Origin: an uncultured Acidobacteriia bacterium | GTDB lineage: Bacteria > Acidobacteriota > Terriglobia > Bryobacterales > Bryobacteraceae | DNA length: 64,000 nucleotides | NCBI GenBank assembly: GCA_903875575.1 | Contig: CAIQWJ010000049.1 | Coordinates: forward strand, 1-64,000 | Reading direction: 5' to 3' | Shown: positions 28,398 to 36,530 of the stretch, in pieces | Layout: each line of letters opens with the position of its first letter | Position numbering within the stretch: position 1 is the first letter of the stretch | The notes under the pieces: generated by a model | What the model saw: the letters and a program-made list of their open reading frames with translations, nothing else | The model's database searches: none | What the model was told of the DNA's origin: nothing | Program-made: the position numbers and the translations under genes

Positions 28398-29552
28398 TTG
28401 CGCTTCGAATTCGCCACCGCCGGCCGCATCATTTTTGGGCCCGGTACCATCGCCGAACTGGGGCCACTGGCGCGTTCCATCGGGAGACGTGCCTTCGTCG
28501 TCACCGGTAAGGACAAGATCCGCCATGCCACGGCGATTAACGATCTGGAAGGCGCGGGCCTCGGCTGCACACTTTTCGGCATTCCGGGTGAACCCACAGT
28601 CGAGCAGGCGCGCGAAGGTGCCGCGCTCTTCCGCGCCTCCGGTTGCGAACTGTTAATCGCCATCGGCGGGGGCAGCGCCATCGACGCGGGTAAAGCCATC
28701 GCCGCCCTCGCGGCAAACCCGGGCGATGTGACGGAATACCTGGAAGTCATTGGCCAGGGGCGGGCTCTCACAGCGGCTCCATATCCCATGATCGCCGTCC
28801 CCACCACGGCCGGGACCGGCGCGGAAGTGACCCGCAATGCGGTGCTGGACTCGAAGGTGCACGGTGTGAAGGTCAGTCTCCGCAGCCCTCTGATGCTGCC
28901 CCGCGTCGCGATTGTCGACCCCCAACTGACACTCGGCCTGCCGCCCGCCATCACGGCCAGCACCGGTCTGGATGCACTCACTCAACTGATTGAGCCTTAT
29001 GTGACGAAGCGAGCCAATCCGGTCACCGACGCTTTTTGTCTGGATGGGCTGCGCGCCGCCCGCAGTAGTCTGGAGCGGGTCTGTGACAACGGTAACGATG
29101 CCGCTGCGCGCGCACGGATGTCCTATGCCAGTTTGCTCGGCGGCCTGGCGCTGGCGAATGCCGGGTTGGGCGTGGTGCACGGCTTCGCCGCTCCCATTGG
29201 CGGCATGTTCCACGCGCCTCACGGTGCCGTTTGCGCAGCCCTTCTGCCTTGGGGGATGGCGGCCAACATCCGGGCGCTGCGGGAGCGTGATCCCGAAGGC
29301 GGCGTTGTGGAACGCTACACCGTCATCGCACGCCTGTTGACCGGTAACCCCGACGCTACGGCGGAGGCCGGGGCCGAGTGGGTAGCGTCTCTCGTCGGCA
29401 GACTGCGGATTCCACGGCTCTCCAGTTACGGCATGGACGCGGCACGCATTCCGGAGATCGTCCCGAAGGCTTCCCGCGCCAGCAGTATGAAAGCCAATCC
29501 GGTGGAATTAAGAGCAGAGGAGTTAACGTGGGTTCTGGAGCAAGCGATATGA
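28398..29552 (+). CDS. Iron-containing alcohol dehydrogenase
   Basis: A 384-residue group III (Fe-ADH) oxidoreductase. It has the family opening RFEFATAGRIIFGPGT, the nucleotide loop GGGSAIDAGKA, PTTAGTGAEVTRNAV, the metal Asp in STGLDALTQLIEPYV, and the metal histidines in HGFAAPIGGMFHAPHG. The start TTG 28398 lies one base after the ABM stop and has CAGGGG about 10 bases upstream; no ATG fits the N-terminus. The stop overlaps the next start (ATGA). Substrate unknown; relatives include maleylacetate reductases and simple alcohol dehydrogenases. Confidence 0.92.
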   Translation: MRFEFATAGRIIFGPGTIAELGPLARSIGRRAFVVTGKDKIRHATAINDLEGAGLGCTLFGIPGEPTVEQAREGAALFRASGCELLIAIGGGSAIDAGKAIAALAANPGDVTEYLEVIGQGRALTAAPYPMIAVPTTAGTGAEVTRNAVLDSKVHGVKVSLRSPLMLPRVAIVDPQLTLGLPPAITASTGLDALTQLIEPYVTKRANPVTDAFCLDGLRAARSSLERVCDNGNDAAARARMSYASLLGGLALANAGLGVVHGFAAPIGGMFHAPHGAVCAALLPWGMAANIRALRERDPEGGVVERYTVIARLLTGNPDATAEAGAEWVASLVGRLRIPRLSSYGMDAARIPEIVPKASRASSMKANPVELRAEELTWVLEQAI

Positions 29553-30049
29553 GGTTATTCACAGCGCGGATCGTTACCGCAACAGAGGCCGATGTCCCGG
29601 ATATTCTACAGTTAATCCGCGATCTTGGCGAGTATGAGAAGCTCTCCCATGAGGTGGTCGCCACCGAAGACAGCCTTAGGGCCACGCTCTTTGGGGATCG
29701 CCCCGCCGCCGATGTTCTGCTGGCCTACGCGGGCGCTGAGAGCGAAGTCTGTGTCGGCTTCGCCCTGTTCTTCCCGAATTACTCCACTTTTCTGGCGAAG
29801 TCCGGCATTCATCTGGAAGATATTTACGTCAAGCCCGAATGGCGGGGGAAGGGAATCGGAAAATCTCTCCTGGTCCGCGTGGCGCAAATTGCGCGCGATC
29901 GCGGCTGCGGACGCCTCGAATGGGAAGTCCTCGACTGGAACCAGCCTTCCATCGGGTTCTACAAGAGCCTCGGCGCCGTCCCGATGGATGAATGGACAAA
30001 ATACCGCGTAACCGGCGATGTTCTGAATCGCCTGGCCTCAACGGCTTAA
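29549..30049 (+). CDS. GNAT-family N-acetyltransferase
   Basis: A 166-residue acetyl-CoA-dependent acetyltransferase. Motif pattern: LEDIYVKPEWRGKGIGKSLL (beta4 and the acetyl-CoA pyrophosphate loop) and LEWEVLDWNQPSIGFYKSLGA (the C-terminal strand and helix), resembling diamine/thialysine acetyltransferases. ATG 29549 overlaps the alcohol dehydrogenase stop by four bases, so it is translationally coupled as the third gene of the ABM-ADH-GNAT operon. Acceptor unknown. Confidence 0.93.
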   Translation: MRLFTARIVTATEADVPDILQLIRDLGEYEKLSHEVVATEDSLRATLFGDRPAADVLLAYAGAESEVCVGFALFFPNYSTFLAKSGIHLEDIYVKPEWRGKGIGKSLLVRVAQIARDRGCGRLEWEVLDWNQPSIGFYKSLGAVPMDEWTKYRVTGDVLNRLASTA

Positions 30050-30152
30050 CTCCGGCTAATAACCCCGCATATAACTCTTGACAACCTAGCCAACGGACAA
30101 CGTTCATGGCACCATGGAATCGAACCAATCGTTGGCTTGAGGTGAATCAAAC

Positions 30153-30374
30153 ATGTCTATTCCCATAGCGCTTCCGGTCGTCAGGGAGTGTCCGTCCTGT
30201 GGTTCCGCAAAAACCGCGATCGTTCGGCGCTCCGGTCTGGAATTACTAGCTGCCGCAGTGACTGATTTGCGCAAGTACCGCTGTTCGGATTGCGGACGTG
30301 CGTTCCGAGCGGGCGACCGCCGCCAACGCCGTCGCGTTGGCGGAACGGCGCAGCCCGTCGTTCACAGGGGTTAA
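30153..30374 (+). CDS. Small zinc-ribbon protein
   Basis: A 73-residue protein with two CxxC knuckles, CPSCGS near residue 13 and CSDCGRAF near residue 44, which would bind one zinc. The tail is rich in Arg (GDRRQRRRVGG). GAGGTGAATC precedes ATG 30153. A TTGACA box lies at 30078-30083, without a good -10 partner. It stands alone between the GNAT gene and a convergent TIM-barrel gene. Nucleic-acid or protein binding is likely but not specified. Confidence 0.75.
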   Translation: MSIPIALPVVRECPSCGSAKTAIVRRSGLELLAAAVTDLRKYRCSDCGRAFRAGDRRQRRRVGGTAQPVVHRG

Positions 30375-30398
30375 CCGCAGTTCGGGTAGTTCGAAGCG

Positions 30399-31247
30399 CT
30401 AAACGGTGCAGATCGTGTAGGCGTCTTCGAGACCCTTGATCGGCGGTGTGCCCACCGGGATGAACTCGTGTGACACGAAGCCTGTATACCCGGAATCCGC
30501 AATCGCCTTCGCGATCGCGGTCCAGTTCAGTTCCTGTGTGCCGCCGATTTCATGCCGCCCCGGAACTCCACCGGTGTGGAAGTGGCCAATGGCTCCGATG
30601 TTCGCCTGAATCGTGCGAATCACGTCGCCCTCCATGATCTGCATGTGATAGATGTCGAACAGCAGCTTTACGCGAGGTGAAGCCACGCGTTTCACCAGTT
30701 CAAAGCCCCATGCCGAGTGATCGGCCTGATAGTCCTTGTGGTCCACTTTGCTGTTGAGCAGTTCAAGGCACACCGTCACACCGTGTTCTTCGGCGAATGC
30801 CTTGATCTTGTTCAGGCCGGTTACGCAGTTATCGAGGCCTTCCGTATCAGCCTGCCCCTTGCGATTGCCTGAAAACGTGATCACGTTGGGAACCTTCGCG
30901 GCTGCAGCGGCGACAATGTCCTTCTGAATGGAAGCCAGCACGCGGTCATGATTCTCCAGTCGGTTCAGCCCCACTCCGATATCGTTAGGCGTGGTGGACG
31001 CCGTGATTGCGGGCGTCAGGCCGTACTTCTGTACCGTGGCGTACTGCGCCGGCGTGACCAGATCGATGCCCTTCAGCCCGATGCGGGCAGCTTCCACGCA
31101 GAGCGCGTCCAGTGTGAACCATTTCTGGTAGGTCCAGTAGCAGACAGACTGATTGAGACGCCCGGCGGTGGCGGCCAGCGCGGGGCGTGTGAGCGCGGCT
31201 GCGGCGGCCAGGCCGGCGGCGGATTGGACAAAACTGCGACGGTTCAT
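30399..31247 (-). CDS. Tat-exported hydroxypyruvate isomerase-like TIM-barrel protein
   Basis: A 282-residue member of the AP endonuclease 2/sugar-phosphate isomerase superfamily. The start NRRSFVQSAAGLAAAAA is a twin-arginine (Tat) signal, so the protein is folded before export to the periplasm. Barrel motifs: SVCYWTYQKW, ITFSGNRKG, VCLELLNSKVDH, LLFDIYHMQI, GHFHTGGVPGRHE, in which Glu, Asp, His and Glu/Asp metal ligands can be seen. Family members isomerise hydroxypyruvate or keto-sugars. Convergent with the zinc-ribbon gene; a related Tat-exported protein starts at 63186. Confidence 0.9.
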   Translation of the reverse strand: MNRRSFVQSAAGLAAAAALTRPALAATAGRLNQSVCYWTYQKWFTLDALCVEAARIGLKGIDLVTPAQYATVQKYGLTPAITASTTPNDIGVGLNRLENHDRVLASIQKDIVAAAAAKVPNVITFSGNRKGQADTEGLDNCVTGLNKIKAFAEEHGVTVCLELLNSKVDHKDYQADHSAWGFELVKRVASPRVKLLFDIYHMQIMEGDVIRTIQANIGAIGHFHTGGVPGRHEIGGTQELNWTAIAKAIADSGYTGFVSHEFIPVGTPPIKGLEDAYTICTV

Positions 31248-31277
31248 GCTGAAAATAGTATCAGAAAGGCCACGGGG

Positions 31278-33677
31278 TCAGCGGCGGTTTCGTTTCTGTT
31301 TGCCCGGCCGGAACTTCTTGCCCTTCTTTTCTTTGCCTTTTCTCAGCGGTGCCTTCGCCTGCCGCGCCGCCGGCAGTTCTTTCGCGGGTGACGCCTTGCG
31401 CACAGGCTTCTGTCCCTTCGGCTTTTCCTGCTCCACCAGCGAGAACTGCAGTTTCCGCTCCAGCGGATCCACCCGGTCCAGCAGCACCCGCACCGGGTCG
31501 CCGATGTTCAGCGTCCGCCGCGTCCGCTGGCCAATAATCTGGCGTGTATTTTCGTGATACAGGAAGCGGTCGCCCGGCAAGGTTTCAATCGGCACCAGAC
31601 CTTCCACAAACCACTCGGCCAGTTCCACGAACGCGCCGTATTTCGCCGTGCTGATGATCAGCCCGTCGAACTCCTCGCCCACGCGTTCTTCCATGAACTT
31701 CGCCTTCTTCCACTCCACGAGCTCCCGCTCGGCCTCGGCGGCTCGGCGCTCTGTAAACGAGCAGTCCTCGGCAATGGACTTCAGCTCCGGCTCACTCGAG
31801 TACGTGGTGCCATCGAGGGACGCCTTCAATAACCGGTGAATAATAAGATCCGGATACCTCCGGATGGGCGACGTGAAATGCGTGTAGTGCGAGGCGGCCA
31901 GCGCGAAGTGACCCGTATTCTCCGCGCTGTATCGCGCCTGCTTCAGGCTCCGCAGCATCAGGTAACTCAGAATGCGCTCTTCCGGCGTGCCCTCGATCTT
32001 CGCCACCAGCCGCTGGTACGCCTGTGACGGGACCTTGATCTCCTGCGGCAGCGATACGTCCTTATACGCCGTCCGCCCGTGCGCCTTCTTTTCGTGATAC
32101 CGATGCTTCGCCACCGGCACCGAGCCAACGCCCAACGAATAACCGAACTGCGCCGCAATGTCTTCAAACTCCATCACGCGCTTTGGGTCGGGCGTGTCGT
32201 GACAACGATAGATCGAAGGCAGTCCGGTGGCCTCCAGATGCGCCGCTACGGCCTCATTTGCCGCCAGCATGAACTCTTCAATAATTCGGTTCGCAATATT
32301 TCGCGGACTGCGCGTGACGCCCGTCATCTCGCCTTCCGCGCCGAATTCGATCAGCGGCTCCGGCAGATCGAAATCAATGGACCCCCGCTTGTAGCGCTTG
32401 CGCATCAGCAGTTCCGCCAGTTCCCGCATAGTGGCGAACCGCTCCACCAGAGGCGCGTACCGCACCCGCAGTTCGGCGTCGCCCTCCAGCAGCTTGTGCA
32501 CATTCGTATAAGTCATGCGTTCGGCGCTGCGAATCACGCCACGACAGAATTCGAAGGAAACCGGGTCGCCCTGGTGATCGATCTCCATCAGCGCCGAAAG
32601 CACCAACCGATCTACCTGCGGCTTCAGCGAACAGATATTTGTGGAAAGTTCGAATGGCAGCATCGGCACCGCTCGATCCGGGAAGTAAACGCTCGTGCCC
32701 CGCATCTGCGCTTCCACATCGATCGCCGTCCCCGGCCTCACGTAGTGGCTCACGTCGGCAATGTGAACCTGCAGTGCGTAATGCCCGTTCGGGAGCTTAT
32801 CCACCAAGACCGCATCGTCGAAATCACGCGCCGTCTCGCCATCGATCGTCACGATCGGCAAATCGCGAAAGTCTCTTCGCCCGCGGATCTCATCCTCCGA
32901 AATCGCCTCCGGCACCGCCGCTGCGTCTTCCACAACTTCTCCCGGAAACCGGTTCGGCAGATGGTGCTTGCGGATGATGATTTCCACGTCGATGCCGAAA
33001 TCGCCGGGGTGTCCCAGAATCTCGATCACGCGCCCCGCCGGGCGACCGCCATCTTCGCCGTAGTCCACCACTTCGGCGTTGACCACCATTCCATCCAGAT
33101 CGGCAACGTTGGAAATCTCGAATGTCTTCGCGCCGATTCTGTCGATCTGCCCCGAAGCAGGCGGAATCTCCATGCCTTGGGGAATCTCAATCCATTCCCG
33201 CAGACGTTGATCGAACGGTGCCACGAACGAGCCGCGCCGGGTGATGCGGAACTCGCCCACCACGGTGGGATGCGCTCGCTTGATGACCTTGAGAACTACG
33301 CCTTCGGCCCGTCCGTCGCGGCCCATGTGCGAGATCCGGACAATTGCCCGGTCGCCCTGCATCGCGCCTCGGAGCGTGTCCGGACTCAGGTAGATATCGC
33401 CCGCCAGACCGGGAATCGGCACATCCGGCACCAGAAAGCCGAAACCGTCGCGATGCACGCTGAGCCTGCCTGCCACGTGGTCTTTACTGGTACCCGCCAC
33501 TTCATAGTGTCCCGGTCGGATTTCCAGCAAATCACCTTTGGCCACCAGTTTGTCGAGCGCGGTTTCCACCGCGATGCGTTCTGCGCCCCGAATGCGCAGA
33601 TCGCGAAACAGGGTTTTCAGGCTGGCGCGGCCGTGGGGCTGTTTTTGTATGTGACTAAGCAACTCGGCGGACGTCAT
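31278..33677 (-). CDS. rnr: Ribonuclease R
   Basis: A 799-residue 3'-to-5' exoribonuclease of the RNB family. Two cold-shock-like domains come first (VHRDGFGFLV and IYLSPDTLRGAMQGDRAIVRI), then the RNB domain with the acidic active site DFDDAVLV and HIADVSHYVRPGTAID, followed by an S1 domain (DGLIISTAKYGAFVEL). The last 50 residues are a Lys/Arg-rich tail (KGKEKKGKKFRPGKQKRNRR) like those that help RNase R bind structured RNA. Start ATG 33677. It reads divergently from the DsbA-like gene. Confidence 0.96.
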   Translation of the reverse strand: MTSAELLSHIQKQPHGRASLKTLFRDLRIRGAERIAVETALDKLVAKGDLLEIRPGHYEVAGTSKDHVAGRLSVHRDGFGFLVPDVPIPGLAGDIYLSPDTLRGAMQGDRAIVRISHMGRDGRAEGVVLKVIKRAHPTVVGEFRITRRGSFVAPFDQRLREWIEIPQGMEIPPASGQIDRIGAKTFEISNVADLDGMVVNAEVVDYGEDGGRPAGRVIEILGHPGDFGIDVEIIIRKHHLPNRFPGEVVEDAAAVPEAISEDEIRGRRDFRDLPIVTIDGETARDFDDAVLVDKLPNGHYALQVHIADVSHYVRPGTAIDVEAQMRGTSVYFPDRAVPMLPFELSTNICSLKPQVDRLVLSALMEIDHQGDPVSFEFCRGVIRSAERMTYTNVHKLLEGDAELRVRYAPLVERFATMRELAELLMRKRYKRGSIDFDLPEPLIEFGAEGEMTGVTRSPRNIANRIIEEFMLAANEAVAAHLEATGLPSIYRCHDTPDPKRVMEFEDIAAQFGYSLGVGSVPVAKHRYHEKKAHGRTAYKDVSLPQEIKVPSQAYQRLVAKIEGTPEERILSYLMLRSLKQARYSAENTGHFALAASHYTHFTSPIRRYPDLIIHRLLKASLDGTTYSSEPELKSIAEDCSFTERRAAEAERELVEWKKAKFMEERVGEEFDGLIISTAKYGAFVELAEWFVEGLVPIETLPGDRFLYHENTRQIIGQRTRRTLNIGDPVRVLLDRVDPLERKLQFSLVEQEKPKGQKPVRKASPAKELPAARQAKAPLRKGKEKKGKKFRPGKQKRNRR

Positions 33678-33767
33678 ATAAGGTATTCACATGATAGCGG
33701 TCCCGCGCCCGGATGGGTACGGTGCCGTCGCAACACACACCAGTAAAGGTGGTGTAATAAGAAAAGA

Positions 33768-34427
33768 ATGCGCATCTCACTTCTGTTCCTCCCGGCCTGC
33801 CTGATTTCAGGCCTCGTACTTTTCGCTCAGACACCTGCCGCGCCGAAGGCCGCCACGGTGAAACCCGTGTCCACCAAGGCTGCCGCGCCTGTCAATTACA
33901 AGGAAATGGGAAACCCGTCTGCCAGGGTGACCTTTGAAGCCTACACGGACTACGAATGCCCCCATTGCGCGATTTTCTTCCGCGACGTCATGCCGCAAAT
34001 CATGGCACAGTACGTTGAGACGGGCAAGGTAAAATTCGTCCATCGCGATTTCCCGCTCAACCAGATCCACCAATGGGCGCAGTTGGCAGCTCGCTACGCC
34101 AACGCTGCCGGTGAGATCGGTCAGTATGATCTCGCGGTGAACCAGATTTTCAAGACTCAGGACTCGTGGTCCCGGACCGGAAATATTGAGGCCGAATTGG
34201 TAAAGGTCCTGCCTCCCGGTGCCATGCAGAAGGTGCGCGAACTCGTCAAGAGCGACCCGAATCTCGATGCCAGCATCAAGAAGGACGTCGACATGGCCAT
34301 GAACGTAGATCACGTACCGAGCACGCCGACAGTTGTTATTGTGTCGAAAGGCAAGCGCGAAGTCATTTCCTCCGCCCTTCCCTTCAGCGTCTGGAAAAGC
34401 TATCTCGATAAGAAACTTGCCGAGTAG
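33768..34427 (+). CDS. Periplasmic DsbA/Thioredoxin_4-like protein
   Basis: A 219-residue exported thioredoxin-fold protein. Signal peptide MRISLLFLPACLISGLVLFAQ, a short Ala/Lys/Thr linker, then YTDYECPHCAIFFRDVMP with the CPHC active site at Cys64 and Cys67 and a helical insertion typical of PF13462 proteins. The cis-Pro loop is PSTPTVVIV. ATG 33768 follows weak GAAAAGA. It heads a three-gene thiol-redox cluster with the MauE-like and TlpA-like genes. A role in oxidising or isomerising envelope disulphides is inferred. Confidence 0.93.
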   Translation: MRISLLFLPACLISGLVLFAQTPAAPKAATVKPVSTKAAAPVNYKEMGNPSARVTFEAYTDYECPHCAIFFRDVMPQIMAQYVETGKVKFVHRDFPLNQIHQWAQLAARYANAAGEIGQYDLAVNQIFKTQDSWSRTGNIEAELVKVLPPGAMQKVRELVKSDPNLDASIKKDVDMAMNVDHVPSTPTVVIVSKGKREVISSALPFSVWKSYLDKKLAE

Positions 34428-34430
34428 TAA

Positions 34431-34880
34431 ATGAAGACCAAATTCCTGATTGCCGGTCGCCTGGCCCTCGGCCTGATCTTCGTGGTGGCGGCCTATGCCA
34501 AACTGAAAGCGCCCTGGCTGGTTTTTGCCGGCTCTTTGAATGATTTCGGCATTCTGCCGGAATCGTGGCTGGAACCTGTGGCCAGGACGCTGCCCTGGGC
34601 TGAACTTGCCCTGGGCCTTGCCCTCATCTCCGGTATCTGGCAGCGCTGGTTCGCCCTGATAGCCGCTCTGATTCTCGGACTCTTCTTCTCGGTTATGGTG
34701 CGCTCCTACGCCATGGGTTTGAAGATCGACTGTGGCTGTTTCGGGCCCGGGGAGCAGTTGGGTCCGATCACGCTTTTGCGGGATTTCTCTATGCTGGCAC
34801 TGGCCATCGCGGTCACGATCTTCTCGTTCCGGAAGCCACAAATTCCGGCCGATGCCGAAGCGGAAATCGCCGTCGCGTAA
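34431..34880 (+). CDS. MauE/DoxX-family membrane protein
   Basis: A 149-residue inner-membrane protein with four hydrophobic segments. It opens LIAGRLALGLIFVVAAYAKL and has the MauE motif IDCGCFGPG (Cys101 and Cys103). MauE proteins pair with thioredoxin-like MauD proteins in supplying or passing reducing equivalents in the periplasm. Here it stands 3 bases after the DsbA-like gene and 15 bases before the TlpA-like gene, so electrons may be moved between these two partners. Start ATG 34431. Confidence 0.9.
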   Translation: MKTKFLIAGRLALGLIFVVAAYAKLKAPWLVFAGSLNDFGILPESWLEPVARTLPWAELALGLALISGIWQRWFALIAALILGLFFSVMVRSYAMGLKIDCGCFGPGEQLGPITLLRDFSMLALAIAVTIFSFRKPQIPADAEAEIAVA

Positions 34881-34895
34881 AATAACCAAAGGACC

Positions 34896-35549
34896 ATGCG
34901 TACATTCCCTTTATTGATCTCCGCGGCGGTTATTGCGGTTTCGCTCTTTGCCCAGGCTCCGGTAGCGACCAAAACTACCGCACCAAAAGCGGCTCCGAAA
35001 GCGGCAGCCCCGAAAGCTGCCACCAAGGCGACCACCGCCTCCAAACTGACGCCTCCCCCCGCCGGTGAGTTCGTCATCAACATGCCCAACGGCCACGGCA
35101 AGCCCGACGGCCCCGCAAAATTGCTTTCGTCGTATCGTGGACAGGTTGTGGTGTTGGCATTCATGTACACCACCTGCCCGCACTGCCAGAACATGGCCCG
35201 CGAACTGGCTAAAGTCCAGACGGAGTACCAGGGGAAGGGTGTTCAGGTCCTTGGGGTTGTGTTCGACGATAACGCGAAAGACGGCGCGGATGGCTTTGTC
35301 AAAATTACAGGGGCCAATTTCCCCGTTGGGTATTCCAGCAAGGCTCTAGTGGAAAAATACCTTCACATCGATGATTACTACGTCCCGATGCTGGTCTTCA
35401 TCGACCGCGCCGGAACCATTCGTACCCAGATCGTTCAGGTAGACGAAACCCCCGACAGCATCGCGGGTAAGTTCCTCTCCAACAAAGAAAAGGCGATTCG
35501 CACCGAAGTTGACAAGCTGCTGAAGCTTCCGGCCGCCTCCGCAAAATAG
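34896..35549 (+). CDS. Exported TlpA/AhpC-like thiol-disulphide oxidoreductase
   Basis: A 217-residue periplasmic redoxin. Signal peptide MRTFPLLISAAVIAVSLFAQ, an Ala/Lys/Pro linker (with repeated KAAPKAA), then the thioredoxin-like domain with FMYTTCPHCQNM (CPHC at Cys94 and Cys97), VQVLGVVFDDN, and the cis-Pro loop DYYVPMLVFIDR. A linker of this sort also follows the signal peptide of the DsbA-like protein. It is the third gene of the redox cluster. Predicted to reduce or oxidise envelope thiols. Confidence 0.93.
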   Translation: MRTFPLLISAAVIAVSLFAQAPVATKTTAPKAAPKAAAPKAATKATTASKLTPPPAGEFVINMPNGHGKPDGPAKLLSSYRGQVVVLAFMYTTCPHCQNMARELAKVQTEYQGKGVQVLGVVFDDNAKDGADGFVKITGANFPVGYSSKALVEKYLHIDDYYVPMLVFIDRAGTIRTQIVQVDETPDSIAGKFLSNKEKAIRTEVDKLLKLPAASAK

Positions 35550-35581
35550 TTCCGTCCGGCCAAACCGGGCCAGACGACTCC

Positions 35582-36487
35582 ATGCAGACCACCTTACTCG
35601 GAATCCGCTTCCGTAACCCCGTGCTCGCGGCTTCGGGCACGTTCGGTTACGGTATCGAATTCGAGAAGCAGGTCGATCTCAACCAACTCGGCGGCATCGT
35701 CGTCAAAGGCCTTTCCCGCGCACCGATCGATGGCAACCCCGCACCGCGTCTATGGGAAGCCCGCGCCGGCATGATCAACTCCGTCGGACTCCAGAACATT
35801 GGAGCCCGCGCCTTCGTTACGGAAAAGCTCCCGCAACTGCGGAAATTCTCCACTCCGATCATTGCCAATGTTTTCGGCTACGCGGCGGAGGACTACCTGG
35901 AAGTCGTCCGCATCCTGAACGACGCCGAGGGTCTGGCCGCCTACGAACTCAACGTGTCGTGCCCCAACACGAAGCACGGCGGCCTGGCATTCGGTGCTGA
36001 TGAAGCCGCGCTGTCCGAACTCGTGGCCGGCGTGAAAGCGATCTCCACCCGGCCCGTCATCGTAAAGCTCTCTCCCAATGTGGCGGCCATCGAACCCTTC
36101 GCCCTTGCCTCCGAACGCAACGGTGCCGACGCCATTTCGCTCGTGAATACTTTCATCTCACTCGCGATTGACGTAGTCACCAGGAAGCCGCGGATTGGTG
36201 CCGGCTACGGCGGTCTTTCCGGCCCCGCCATCAAACCCATAGCCCTTCGCATGGTGCACCAGGCAGCGCGCGCCGTGAAGATACCCGTCATCGGGCTCGG
36301 CGGAATCGCCACAGGTGAAGACGCCGCCGAATTCATGCTGGCTGGTGCCAGCATGGTGGAAGCAGGCACCGCAACGTTCTGGGACCCCTCCGCACCGGTG
36401 CGCGTCGCGAAAGAACTGGAATCCCTGCTCCCCAAACTTGGCGTGCGCCACGCGAGCGAGCTGACCGGCAAATTAGCCTGGGGCTGA
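35582..36487 (+). CDS. pyrD: Dihydroorotate dehydrogenase, class 1B catalytic subunit
   Basis: A 301-residue TIM-barrel flavoenzyme of pyrimidine synthesis, oxidising dihydroorotate to orotate. Motifs: LAASGTFGYG (FMN-binding start), ELNVSCPNTKHGG with the active-site Cys127 that marks class 1, KLSPNV, and the phosphate site GLGGIATGEDAAEF. Class 1B enzymes normally work with PyrK, but no pyrK gene is adjacent. Start ATG 35582. It lies 32 bases after the redox cluster. Confidence 0.96.
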   Translation: MQTTLLGIRFRNPVLAASGTFGYGIEFEKQVDLNQLGGIVVKGLSRAPIDGNPAPRLWEARAGMINSVGLQNIGARAFVTEKLPQLRKFSTPIIANVFGYAAEDYLEVVRILNDAEGLAAYELNVSCPNTKHGGLAFGADEAALSELVAGVKAISTRPVIVKLSPNVAAIEPFALASERNGADAISLVNTFISLAIDVVTRKPRIGAGYGGLSGPAIKPIALRMVHQAARAVKIPVIGLGGIATGEDAAEFMLAGASMVEAGTATFWDPSAPVRVAKELESLLPKLGVRHASELTGKLAWG

Positions 36488-36495
36488 TTCCGCTC

Positions 36496-36524
36496 TGCAG
36501 AATGGTGCGGGGATTCTTTATACT
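36496..36524 (+). promoter_or_regulatory. Leaderless-type promoter of the cytochrome c/PHM-like gene
   Basis: TGCAGA (36496-36501) and TATACT (36519-36524) are 17 bases apart. The -10 box ends 6 bases before ATG 36531 and no ribosome site intervenes, so transcription probably starts at the initiation codon. Confidence 0.6.
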
Positions 36525-36530
36525 AACTAA

